Assembly (NCBI GenBank): GCA_902786355.1
Contig: CADABZ010000001.1
Coordinates: forward strand, 62,001 to 126,000
Reading direction: 5' to 3'
From: an uncultured Eubacteriales bacterium
GTDB lineage: Bacteria > Bacillota > Clostridia > Peptostreptococcales > Anaerovoracaceae
Length of the DNA: 64,000 bases
The notes beneath the pieces were generated by a model. It was given only the letters and a program-made list of their open reading frames with translations, did no database searches and was not told the DNA's origin. A program made the position numbers and the translations under genes. Below, in pieces: positions 52,487 to 60,854 of this stretch; position 1 is the first letter of the stretch; every line of letters starts with the position of its first letter.

Positions 52487-52676
52487 CTGCTTCCTCCTTC
52501 TCGAAGACTGTGATCTTCTGATCAGCTTCGTCGAGGATCTTTCTGCAGAATTCAGCTTCCTTCATTCCCTGTTCGAAGAGCTTAAGAGAATCTTCAAGTG
52601 TAGTAGCCTGCTTTCCTATCTCAGAAGCTGCCTTCTGAAGATCGCTGAGAGCCTGTGTAAAAGTCTTATCTGCCAT
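52479..52676 (-). CDS. xseB: Exodeoxyribonuclease VII small subunit
   Basis: 65 residues, with the family pattern TFTQALSDLQKAASEIGK and LEDSLKLFEQGMK. The ATG at 52676 follows AAAGGA by 8 bases; upstream in-frame codons lie within xseA. It overlaps both neighbours, as usual for this operon. Confidence 0.95.
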   Translation of the reverse strand: MADKTFTQALSDLQKAASEIGKQATTLEDSLKLFEQGMKEAEFCRKILDEADQKITVFEKEEADA

Positions 52677-53826
52677 CTGAAGAGTCCTTTCTGCTGATTT
52701 CCGTGACTTCGGCACTGAAGCTTCCGTCTCTCATCTGTATAGTATATGTACTGCCGGCAGTGATTCCTGAAGTATCCGGGATTATCCTGCCGTTTTCATC
52801 TGTTACTGCTGCATAGCCTTTTGCGAAGACGTTCCGCGGATCGTTCTCGCGGATCATTATCATGGCTTTCTCAACAACGCTCCTTGCATCGCTGACCTTG
52901 CTGTGCATGTTGGAATGAAGAAGATCAGTCCTTGAAGATAGAAGCATCCGCTCAGCTTCTATCTTCTGTCTTATGGAGCGAAGAAGGATCCTGCGGTATT
53001 CGCTTATATCCTCTTTCAGCTCGAAGGTATTCATTACAGCCATGTCCGCAGCGGCTGTCGGTGTCTCTGCTCTGACATCTGCGACCATGTCGCTTATAGA
53101 GAAATCAGATTCATGGCCTACTGCGCTTATGACAGGTATGGCTGAAGCGAAAATAGCGCGCGCCACGCCCTCGTCATTGAACGCTGCGAGATCTTCAGGC
53201 GATCCGCCGCCCCTGCCTACGATCAGAGTGTCTATCCTGAGTCCTTCAGCTGCGAGCTTATTGGCAAGTTCGATATTCTCTATGATGCTTGCCGGTGCTC
53301 CTATGCCCTGGACCTGAGTCGGGAATATAAGTATATCAGTCAGATCATTCTTGGATGTGATGATTTTCTTAATATCTTCTATTGCCGCACCTGTAGACGA
53401 GGTAACGATGCCGACTCTGAGCGGGAATTCAGGTATAGGCTTCTTCCATTTTCTGTCAAACAGTCCTTCTTCTTCGAGGAGCTTTTTGATCCTGTTGAAC
53501 TCAGCCATCAGGTCGCCTTCTCCGGCATCCTCCATATGAGTGATGCTGAAGGAATAGCTGCCGCCTTTTGCGTAAGGGCTTATATCGCCGACAGCGATGA
53601 CCTTCCTGCCGTTCTCGAGATAAGACGGGTCTATCTTAGGGATGTTGGAAGCCCATATTGCGCATTTCAGTATGCTCCAGGCATCCTTGAGTGTCAGGTA
53701 GATATGAGATCCGCTCCTGCTGATCGATGATATCTCTCCTTCAACAGGAAGACGCCTGAGATTGTAGTCGTCTCTCAGTTTTTTGGCTATATATTCATTT
53801 ACCTGTGTTACTGTGACTGCTTTCAT
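52666..53826 (-). CDS. xseA: Exodeoxyribonuclease VII large subunit
   Basis: 386 residues, slightly short for the family. OB-fold N-terminus (VNEYIAKKLRDDYNLRRLPVEGEI in parts: VEGEISSISRSGSHIYLTLKD), then the catalytic domain (VGIVTSSTGAAIEDI, IIVGRGGGSPEDLAAFND-type IVGRGGGSPEDLAAFND, SAVGHESDFSISDMVAD), coiled coil and C-terminal strand. Degrades single-stranded DNA with XseB. Confidence 0.95.
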   Translation of the reverse strand: MKAVTVTQVNEYIAKKLRDDYNLRRLPVEGEISSISRSGSHIYLTLKDAWSILKCAIWASNIPKIDPSYLENGRKVIAVGDISPYAKGGSYSFSITHMEDAGEGDLMAEFNRIKKLLEEEGLFDRKWKKPIPEFPLRVGIVTSSTGAAIEDIKKIITSKNDLTDILIFPTQVQGIGAPASIIENIELANKLAAEGLRIDTLIVGRGGGSPEDLAAFNDEGVARAIFASAIPVISAVGHESDFSISDMVADVRAETPTAAADMAVMNTFELKEDISEYRRILLRSIRQKIEAERMLLSSRTDLLHSNMHSKVSDARSVVEKAMIMIRENDPRNVFAKGYAAVTDENGRIIPDTSGITAGSTYTIQMRDGSFSAEVTEISRKDSSDGR

Positions 53827-53843
53827 ATTTAAGTTCGGATCGT

Positions 53844-54854
53844 TCAGCGCTGCATATACAGGCGCCCTGCGAGAAGCGCGATGCCGACAGCATTGTCACC
53901 TGACAGCGCAGGACTGCTGAATCTGATATCAGCAGTTAATGATTTATTATGTGCGCTTATCCTATCAATCTCCTCTGAGATCCTTCTTCTGATAAAAGCG
54001 CTGGCTGACACTCCGCCGGCCATATAGACTGTTCTGATACCGGTCCCGGCACAGATCTCAGACACTGAGACTGCAAGGAGCCGGGCTACCCTGTCGAAGA
54101 GACTGTATGCTATAAACGGATACTCATCCGGAGATGAGCTGTCTATCCATCTGAGGACCTGCGTTTCAGTTCCTGAGAGATTGAATGAACCAGCATCTGT
54201 CCTGACAGGCGATATCGCGCTTCTGCCCTGATCCTGAGGAGAGCTTACATACTCTTCGGCGAGCTTATCAAGATACATTCCTGACGGGAAGCTGAAGCCC
54301 ATGGCCACGCCTGCTCTGTCAATAAGCTGGCCTATGCTTATATCCCTGGTGCCGCCTATGATCTCAAGATCATATCCGGACGCGTCAGAGCGGCATCTCA
54401 GAAACTCGGTAGTGCCGCCGCTGAGATGCATTAGTGCAGTCTCCTCCTGACCTGGATCTTCTACTGCAGGAGTGCCGCAGCTTATCACAGCAGCTGCATG
54501 TCCCTCCTGATGGGAAAACTCATGAAGAGGTATCCCGAGCACAGAGGAGATCTCTCTTGCAGCGTTGACTCCCGCAAGGAAACAAGGCATATATGAGCCT
54601 TCCACACGGCGCGGTCTTGATGACACCCCTGCTGCTTTTATATCGTTGATGCTGATTTCAGAACACACTTCATCGATGAAGTCTGGAAGTATGCAGGAGT
54701 GCCTGAAGAAGCATTCTGACTGCCTGAGGCCTCTTTTTCCCTGAGGCACCGGAAGATATTCAGATCTTTCGAACACCGGATTGCCTGAAGCGTCAGTAAC
54801 TGCTGCAGAAGTCTTGTAGTTGGATGTGTCGATGCCGAGGAAAAGATCAGACAT
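53844..54854 (-). CDS. TsaD/Kae1-like paralogue
   Basis: 336 residues, ASKHA fold. FLGIDTSNYKTSAAV at the N-terminus, the Kae1-type metal motif HQEGHAAA, MHLSGGTTEF, a VYMAGGVSAS block and a late metal aspartate in SGDNAVGIALLAG. It is more divergent than a true TsaD (no GPGL-type motif), so it is probably a paralogue of unknown job rather than the t6A enzyme. It stands between nusB and xseA where folD is common in Bacillota, overlapping nusB by 1 base. Confidence 0.85.
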   Translation of the reverse strand: MSDLFLGIDTSNYKTSAAVTDASGNPVFERSEYLPVPQGKRGLRQSECFFRHSCILPDFIDEVCSEISINDIKAAGVSSRPRRVEGSYMPCFLAGVNAAREISSVLGIPLHEFSHQEGHAAAVISCGTPAVEDPGQEETALMHLSGGTTEFLRCRSDASGYDLEIIGGTRDISIGQLIDRAGVAMGFSFPSGMYLDKLAEEYVSSPQDQGRSAISPVRTDAGSFNLSGTETQVLRWIDSSSPDEYPFIAYSLFDRVARLLAVSVSEICAGTGIRTVYMAGGVSASAFIRRRISEEIDRISAHNKSLTADIRFSSPALSGDNAVGIALLAGRLYMQR

Positions 54855-55273
54855 CAGTCCTGATCTCCCGCATCTGCATTGTCAATGTTCTTTGCGACTT
54901 TGCTGAGTACTGAATTGACAAAAGCATAGGATCTCTCGTCGCTGAATTTCTTCGAAAGATTGACTGCCTCGTTGATGGAGACGCTCGAAGGAATATTCTC
55001 AGCATAGAGCATCTCGGCAACTGCTGTCCTGAGGATAGCAAGGTCAGTACGCGCTACACGCTCAAATGTCCAGTTATCGAGACTTGCCCTGATCATATCA
55101 TCTATCTCGCCGATGTGATCTCTTACAGCCTCCAGCGTAGCGACAGCCTGCTTTTTGTCATAGATGCAGACATCTTCATCTACCGGACTGAGTTTTTCAT
55201 AATCAAACTCGCCGGTGATATCCATCTGGTATATGAGCTGCATTGTCTTTTCTCTGATCTTTTCTCTGTTCAT
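54854..55273 (-). CDS. nusB: Transcription antitermination protein NusB
   Basis: 139 residues, all-helical. N-terminal REKIREKTMQLIYQMDI, central ARTDLAILRTAVAEMLYA and IPSSVSINEAVNLSKKFSDE are family hallmarks. NusB binds boxA RNA with NusE and promotes rRNA transcription. It follows the Asp23 gene with an 11-base gap. Confidence 0.96.
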   Translation of the reverse strand: MNREKIREKTMQLIYQMDITGEFDYEKLSPVDEDVCIYDKKQAVATLEAVRDHIGEIDDMIRASLDNWTFERVARTDLAILRTAVAEMLYAENIPSSVSINEAVNLSKKFSDERSYAFVNSVLSKVAKNIDNADAGDQD

Positions 55274-55284
55274 ATCTCTTCCTG

Positions 55285-55605
55285 TTATTCTTTCGCATCT
55301 ATTCCTACGACAGTTATGTTGACTGCTTTGATCTCGATACCTGTCTGTTCTTCTATGTTCTTCCTTACCTTAGCCTGAATATCGTAGCAGAGCTGAGGGA
55401 TGTTGACACCGTAATATACAATCAGATCGAGCTGTATGGTCATAAGATCGTCATCAGTGCTGACCCGGATACCGGGGTTGATGCTGTCTCTTCCAAGGGC
55501 CGCCTGTATGTTTTCTGTCAGTGAGGCATCCGGAAATCTGCTGACTTCACTGAATGAAAGGACTTCTTTTTCGATCAGTTCATAGATGTTGACATCATCA
55601 TTCAT
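55285..55605 (-). CDS. Asp23/Gls24 (YqhY-like) family protein
   Basis: 106 residues: LDLIVYYGVNIPQLCYDIQAK, KVRKNIEEQTGIEIKAVNI match the Asp23 core (strand-helix ending V.V.I). It stands beside nusB as yqhY does in B. subtilis. It is the second Asp23 protein in the window and overlaps the CNNM gene by 8 bases. Linked to envelope and lipid homeostasis in relatives. Confidence 0.85.
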   Translation of the reverse strand: MNDDVNIYELIEKEVLSFSEVSRFPDASLTENIQAALGRDSINPGIRVSTDDDLMTIQLDLIVYYGVNIPQLCYDIQAKVRKNIEEQTGIEIKAVNITVVGIDAKE

Positions 55606-56938
55606 TGTCGGCGACCTCTTCTTCCTTTCTGATGACTATACGGATTTTCTCTATCCTTCTGTCCTTGACCTTGAGTATGGTGAATTCGTATTTGTCATAG
55701 ATTATCGGCTCGTATTTGACTCTCGCCTTAGGGATCTCTCCCATCTGGTCGATTATGAACCCACCGATAGTCTCGCTTGTTTCAGATTCAAGCTCTACAC
55801 CTGTCTCCTCTTCGAGATCATCGAGGTATACATTGCCGTCGACGATGTAAGTATTATCGTCAACCTTCTCTATCACTCTGTCTTCTTCGTCGAATTCATC
55901 GTCGATATCGCCTACGATCTGCTCAATTATGTCTTCGACAGATACGATCCCGCTGAATCCGCCGTATTCATCGATCAGAATAGCCAGATGCTGCTTCTTG
56001 ATCTGAAGTTCACGGAAAAGCGAGTCGATATTCTTGGTCTCCGGAACGAAATACGCAGGTCTGAGAAGCTTCTTGATCCTGATATTGTCAAAGCCCTTTT
56101 TGGCTCCGTTGTAGAGATAGTCCTTGATATGAAGGATACCCACGATGTTGTCAGGATCTCCGTCATATACCGGGATCCTGGAATGCGTGAGCTCCATCAT
56201 CTCATCGAAGTACTCCGTACGGTCATCGTTGATGTCTATCATGAACACATCCGTTCTCGGGGTCATGATCTCATAAGCGAGCAGATCATCAAACTCGAAG
56301 ATCGAGTCGATCATCTTGCGGCCTTCCTCTTTGATCTCGCCTGACTCCTGTCCTCTGTCGAGCATAGACATGACTTTATCTTCAGAGAAATACGAGTCGT
56401 CAACATCTGTGTTCTTACCCATTAATTTCAGGAATACATTGGCTATCCATTTGCTGATCCAGACGAGAGGAAAAGTCACATAGTATATAAAAGACTGGAA
56501 GCCGATAAGCCCGATGCCTGTTTTCTCGCTTGCCTGTGCGGCCAGCTTCTTAGGCAGGATATCCGAAAGAGCTGTATACACTATGTATAAACCGAGATTC
56601 CAGAGCACAAGCATCAGGATCCCCTTGCTGCCGCTGTACGAGCCGGGATCTTTAACGATCTTTGTCTCATACATCAGGATATTGAAGAGGAAGAAACACA
56701 GAATGATGCTTATGAAGCTGGCTGCGTGATCCGCATAATGATATTTTGACGGCTTTGCCAGAAAAGATGTAACGGCCTGAAGCTTTCTGTTATCCGGCTC
56801 ATCTTCAAGCTTATCCTTGATGACATTGCGGTCTATGTAGTCAAGCGCGCGTTTGCATGCGACTGTAAGACCGTTGATTATCATTATTAAAACTATGAGT
56901 ATTACTAATAAATACGGGGCAATAGTGTCGTCAGACAT
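55598..56938 (-). CDS. CNNM/HlyC-CorC family membrane protein
   Basis: 446 residues: DUF21/CNNM membrane domain with about four helices (to about residue 200), a CBS pair (MTPRTDVFMIDIND, HSRIPVYDGDPDNIVGILH in parts), and a C-terminal CorC_HlyC domain (EETGVELESETSETIGGFI). Family members export or sense Mg2+ and Co2+. AAGGAG precedes the ATG. Confidence 0.92.
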   Translation of the reverse strand: MSDDTIAPYLLVILIVLIMIINGLTVACKRALDYIDRNVIKDKLEDEPDNRKLQAVTSFLAKPSKYHYADHAASFISIILCFFLFNILMYETKIVKDPGSYSGSKGILMLVLWNLGLYIVYTALSDILPKKLAAQASEKTGIGLIGFQSFIYYVTFPLVWISKWIANVFLKLMGKNTDVDDSYFSEDKVMSMLDRGQESGEIKEEGRKMIDSIFEFDDLLAYEIMTPRTDVFMIDINDDRTEYFDEMMELTHSRIPVYDGDPDNIVGILHIKDYLYNGAKKGFDNIRIKKLLRPAYFVPETKNIDSLFRELQIKKQHLAILIDEYGGFSGIVSVEDIIEQIVGDIDDEFDEEDRVIEKVDDNTYIVDGNVYLDDLEEETGVELESETSETIGGFIIDQMGEIPKARVKYEPIIYDKYEFTILKVKDRRIEKIRIVIRKEEEVADNE

Positions 56939-56973
56939 TTCTGTTCTCCTTATACTGATGAAAACGGACTCCG

Positions 56974-58215
56974 CTACTGAGCCTTTTTCTTTCGCATTAT
57001 GAAGCCTTCACCGGGCGTCCTTGCGAATCTGATCCTGAGTATCTGCTGAGGATGCGGAGCACTCTGAACAGGCTCGCCTTCCTCATCATACATCTCCTGT
57101 ATCACTTCTTCATAATACGGAGTGCGCGGTCCGAAGATCTCGATAGTATCGCCAACAGAGAATTTGTTTCTCTGTTCAACAGTGGTAAGCCCTGTTTCAG
57201 GATCGTGCTCTCTGACAAGACCGACGAATGAGTAATCCCTGATATAATCGCTTGTCAGATAATTCTGATCCCTGTCTGTAGGCTTGTTGTAATAGAATCC
57301 GTGCGTGAATTCGCGGTGGCTTGCCTTGCAAAGCTCTTCAAAGTCGGCAGGATCGTATTCGAAGTTCTCAGGATCTGCGAGGTATTTATCGATAGCTGAT
57401 CTGTATGCAGATACTACAGTTGCAACGTAGTACATCGACTTCATTCGTCCTTCTATCTTGAACGAAGTGACTCCGGCATTAACAAGATCCGGAATGCAGT
57501 CTATCATGCACAGATCTCTTGAATTCATGATATAGCTGCCGCGGGCATCCTCTTCTATAGGATAGTATTCGCCCGGACGCTGCTCTTCGACCAGAGAGTA
57601 CTTCCATCTGCACGGATGAGTGCATGCACCTCTGTTGGCATCTCTTCCGGCCATGAAGTTGCTCAGAAGGCATCTTCCGGAATATGAGATGCACATTGCT
57701 CCGTGCATGAATGCTTCTATCTCGATATCATCAGGAAGCTGTCTTCTCATCTCAGTCAGTTCAGCAAGACTCATCTCTCTTGCTGCAACGATGCGCTTAA
57801 CACCCTGACTCACCCAGAATGCGGCTGTCAGATAATTGGTAGTGTTGGCCTGAGTTGAAAGATGTATCTCTGCATCCGGGATCTGTTCTCTGATAAGGCC
57901 CATAACGCCGGGATCAGAGACGAGAAAAGCATCGACGGGAATATCCCTGATTTTGCCGATATAATCTCTCAGAACCGGAATATCGTCGTTGTGAGCATAT
58001 ATATTGAGTGTCATATAGCCCTTGCAGCCGTGTGAATGGATAAAATCCATGGCTTCCCGTATCTCTTCGATGGTCAGATTGCCTGCACCTGCGCGGAGGC
58101 TTCCGATCTGTCCGCCGAAGTAGACTGCGTCAGCACCGTAGAGTATCGCGGTCCTGAGTTTTTCGAGATCACCTGCCGGAGCAAGGAGCTCAAGTGTATT
58201 ATTTCTGTCTGTCAT
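56974..58215 (-). CDS. trhP: U32 peptidase-family tRNA hydroxylation protein TrhP
   Basis: 413 residues. LELLAPAGDLEKL and YFGGQIGSLRAGAGN at the N-terminus, U32 signature EAFMHGAMCISYSGRCLLSN with the Fe-S-type cysteines in GACTHPCRW, and a C-terminal OB-like domain. In B. subtilis the U32 proteins YrrN/YrrO make 5-hydroxyuridine at tRNA position 34, which YrrM (TrmR) then methylates. It overlaps the TrmR-like gene by 17 bases, which supports this role. One U32 gene only. Confidence 0.88.
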   Translation of the reverse strand: MTDRNNTLELLAPAGDLEKLRTAILYGADAVYFGGQIGSLRAGAGNLTIEEIREAMDFIHSHGCKGYMTLNIYAHNDDIPVLRDYIGKIRDIPVDAFLVSDPGVMGLIREQIPDAEIHLSTQANTTNYLTAAFWVSQGVKRIVAAREMSLAELTEMRRQLPDDIEIEAFMHGAMCISYSGRCLLSNFMAGRDANRGACTHPCRWKYSLVEEQRPGEYYPIEEDARGSYIMNSRDLCMIDCIPDLVNAGVTSFKIEGRMKSMYYVATVVSAYRSAIDKYLADPENFEYDPADFEELCKASHREFTHGFYYNKPTDRDQNYLTSDYIRDYSFVGLVREHDPETGLTTVEQRNKFSVGDTIEIFGPRTPYYEEVIQEMYDEEGEPVQSAPHPQQILRIRFARTPGEGFIMRKKKAQ

Positions 58216-58891
58216 TAAGTCTTATGACCGCAAGACCGTCTCCGCTTGAAAGCAGCGAGACAGTCAGGTCTTTCCTTTCGTTGATATATTCAATGAACTG
58301 ACGCATGTATTTGACATTGGTCCTGTGACGCTTTGCGCCTTCATAGGATCTGTCTACCGTCCATCCATGCATCAGGATATTATCGCATACTATAAGAGAG
58401 CCCGGCCCTGCGAGCTGCTCCGCCATGTCGAAAAAAGCTCTGTAATGGCTTTTTCCGGCATCGATAAATACGAAATCATAAGGCGGGTGCCCTTCGGGGT
58501 CAGCTTTCATCTCTTCAACCATTTCTTCAAGGATATTCTCAGCGTCGCCTGTACGGAAATCTATACGGCTGCCTTCAGGTCTGTCTTCAAAGCTACTGTC
58601 TGCAACAGGTATCATGTGGACATTCCTGTCTATGGTAGTGATAACAGCATCCGGAAGCTTCCGTGCAAAAAAGAGCGCTGAATATCCATAGGCTGTTCCG
58701 ATCTCAAGTATCCTCTTCGGACGAGTCATCTCAAGCAGAAGAGACAGAAAAGATTCCGTCTCCTTCAGGATGAGCGGAACATCGTTCTCTTCGTTGAACT
58801 CTCTGAACCTTCCGAGATCTTCATCAAGCGGCCTGTAAAATGAACTGATATAGTCAGTTACCTTGTCACTGGTGAATCCCATAGCGGTCAT
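58199..58891 (-). CDS. trmR: tRNA 5-hydroxyuridine methyltransferase TrmR (YrrM-like O-methyltransferase)
   Basis: 230 residues, class I SAM O-methyltransferase: RILEIGTAYGYSALFFA, DFVFIDAGKSHYRAFFD, VCDNILMHGWTV. Of the catechol-O-methyltransferase-like family; its place between mltG and trhP identifies it as the YrrM type that forms 5-methoxyuridine in tRNA. It overlaps mltG by 4 bases (ATGA). Confidence 0.88.
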   Translation of the reverse strand: MTAMGFTSDKVTDYISSFYRPLDEDLGRFREFNEENDVPLILKETESFLSLLLEMTRPKRILEIGTAYGYSALFFARKLPDAVITTIDRNVHMIPVADSSFEDRPEGSRIDFRTGDAENILEEMVEEMKADPEGHPPYDFVFIDAGKSHYRAFFDMAEQLAGPGSLIVCDNILMHGWTVDRSYEGAKRHRTNVKYMRQFIEYINERKDLTVSLLSSGDGLAVIRLNDRQK

Positions 58892-59934
58892 TCCTCTTCT
58901 GATTCTGAAGGCTGAGGAGTGAGAGATTCGTCTCTTTCAGCTTTTGCAGTATTATACGCTTCGACAAGAGACTTGTACTCAGCTTCATCAGCAGTGAAGA
59001 CATGAGTGCCGTCAAGCTTGTCGCTCAGCACATAATATATGTTTTCGTCTTCTGTAGGATAAAGCGCAGCCTTGATCGATTCTTTTCCGGGTGAACAGAG
59101 CGGGACCTCAGGAACTTCCTCAGCAGGAATAAGGCCCATGTTGATCCGGTTGTGCAATACAGAAGATATCATAGGCTTCTCGCTGTCTATGCTTGTCTCA
59201 TTTTCGATCATCGAAGCGATTACGATGACCTGACGGACACTGAGTCCGAGCTCATCTGCCCTGGCCCTGTAATCATCGTTGAAGAAATTGCTGAAGTTGT
59301 CGAGCATGGTAACGACTATCATTATCTCGTCAGCTTCAGAATCGAGCCTGTATGTTCCCGGCATAAGAAAACCTTCGACCTGCTCAGCTCCCTTGATGTC
59401 AGAGCCGATGAAATCGATGTCTCTCAGGTACGGGTCGCCTGCAGCCTTGATGAAGGCTTTTTCATCACCCAGTCCGTCTCTTGCAAGCGAAGAGAATACC
59501 TGACTCATGGTGAATCCGTCAGGTATGATGAATCCGTCGGTAGTCCTGTTGCCCAGTGTCAGAGCCTTGGCGATCGATACAGAGTCCATTGACGGTGAAA
59601 GATAATACTTTCCCGGCTTTATATCTGACTTGAGCGTAAGAGCCGATGTGATCCTGAATACACTGGCACTTCGGATGATGCCAGCTTTTTCGAGCCCGTC
59701 AGCAACGGTGCTGATGGTATCCTTCTGACCTACTTCGAACAATGAATACGTGCTCTGCGTCTTGTCGAATGGTCTTGTCATTATATTAAAAACAATCAGC
59801 ACAGCAAAAACCACCGCCAGCATCACTGTAATGATCACAAGCGGTTTATGGAATCTCCTGCGGGCACGGGAAGGACCCGCGCCGGCTGCGGTGGCCTTGT
59901 CTGTAAGATCAGTCAGATTACTTGGATCTTCCAA
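58888..59934 (-). CDS. mltG: Endolytic murein transglycosylase MltG
   Basis: 348 residues: cytosolic basic N-terminus, one membrane helix (about 35-55), LysM-like segment, and the YceG domain with the catalytic Glu in [15 protein letters not shown] and [10 protein letters not shown]. It cleaves nascent glycan strands and so ends their growth. The TTG at 59934 is preferred because CAGGAGAG sits 4-6 bases upstream; a GTG at 59973 would overlap efp by 56 bases. The SD lies in the last codons of efp. Confidence 0.92.
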   Translation of the reverse strand: MEDPSNLTDLTDKATAAGAGPSRARRRFHKPLVIITVMLAVVFAVLIVFNIMTRPFDKTQSTYSLFEVGQKDTISTVADGLEKAGIIRSASVFRITSALTLKSDIKPGKYYLSPSMDSVSIAKALTLGNRTTDGFIIPDGFTMSQVFSSLARDGLGDEKAFIKAAGDPYLRDIDFIGSDIKGAEQVEGFLMPGTYRLDSEADEIMIVVTMLDNFSNFFNDDYRARADELGLSVRQVIVIASMIENETSIDSEKPMISSVLHNRINMGLIPAEEVPEVPLCSPGKESIKAALYPTEDENIYYVLSDKLDGTHVFTADEAEYKSLVEAYNTAKAERDESLTPQPSESEEE

Positions 59935-60478
59935 GATACTCTCCTGTTCTGGTATCGATCTGGATCTTTTCACCTTCGTTGATGAAGATAGGAACCTGAA
60001 TAACTGCTCCGGTCTCTACTGTAGCAGCCTTAGTAACGTTGGTAGCTGTGTCGCCCTTTACGCCAGGTTCAGTCTCGATGACTTCAAGATCAACAAAGTT
60101 AGGAGCCTCAACTGTGAAAGCGTTGTCTTTGTAGAACTTTACAGTTGCGATATCATTCTCGCGAATGTACTTGATAGCTTCCTCAACTAGCTCTGCAGTC
60201 AGAGGTACCTGATCATAAGTGTCCTGATCCATGAAATAGTAAAGCTCGCCGTCATTGTACAGATACTGCATCTGCTTTGTCTCGATGTGAGCCTTAGGGA
60301 ACTTGTCATTAGGGTTGAATGCTTCTTCTCTTGTAGCACCTGTCAGAATGTTTCTGTACTTGGTTCTGACAAAAGCAGCGCCCTTACCAGGCTTAACATG
60401 CTGGAAGTCGAGAACTACATGAGGTTCGCCATTCATTTCAAATGTGATACCTTTTCTGAAATCGCTAGCATAGATCAT
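59918..60478 (-). CDS. efp: Translation elongation factor P
   Basis: 186 residues, usual length. It relieves stalling at polyproline. KOW-like N-domain ([33 protein letters not shown]), with Lys in KPGKGAA at the modified position, and OB domains ending [22 protein letters not shown] -10 lies 26 bases upstream (minus, 60504-60509). Confidence 0.97.
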   Translation of the reverse strand: MIYASDFRKGITFEMNGEPHVVLDFQHVKPGKGAAFVRTKYRNILTGATREEAFNPNDKFPKAHIETKQMQYLYNDGELYYFMDQDTYDQVPLTAELVEEAIKYIRENDIATVKFYKDNAFTVEAPNFVDLEVIETEPGVKGDTATNVTKAATVETGAVIQVPIFINEGEKIQIDTRTGEYLGRSK

Positions 60479-60503
60479 AATATATACCTTTCCTCTCTTG
60501 AGA

Positions 60504-60509
60504 TTATAA
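60504..60509 (-). promoter_or_regulatory. -10 element of efp
   Basis: TATAAT on the minus strand, directly after the ylbF stop; -35 poor. GAGAGGAAAGG follows as the SD. Confidence 0.4.
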
Positions 60510-60516
60510 AACTGAA

Positions 60517-60846
60517 TTAATTGAGACCGACTGCCTCACCTATTATACCGAACACATCGTTCATCATGATCATGAAAGCACCCTGTGCCTGCATGAATCT
60601 TGCTGCGACAGGTTTTGTTGCGATCATAGTGCTGAGACTCTGGAGCCTGTTCATGATCTCCTGATCAGGCTGGCTGCCGGACATCTGTGCCGTCTGGATC
60701 TGGACCTGCAGCTGCTGGAGCTCTCCGATCATCTCCGAGGCTTCCTTGTCCTGCTCGATCTCTTTTCTCATCCTGTCGAATTCCTTGAATTCTCCTGACT
60801 CTTTTATAGCTTTAGCCAGGCTGTGAGCTTCGTCATATACGTTCAT
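60517..60846 (-). CDS. YlbF/YmcA family regulator
   Basis: 109 residues, all-helical: [40 protein letters not shown]. In B. subtilis YlbF, YmcA and YaaT form a complex that guides RNase Y and affects competence, biofilm and sporulation. Here it lies 8 bases after the RNase J gene. ATG at 60846 follows AGGAGG by 4 bases. Confidence 0.88.
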   Translation of the reverse strand: MNVYDEAHSLAKAIKESGEFKEFDRMRKEIEQDKEASEMIGELQQLQVQIQTAQMSGSQPDQEIMNRLQSLSTMIATKPVAARFMQAQGAFMIMMNDVFGIIGEAVGLN

Positions 60847-60854
60847 CACGCCTC

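Noticed and set aside
55586-56344. Plus-strand open frame of 252 codons
   Set aside because: Mirror of the CNNM CBS region; composition follows the complementary codons.
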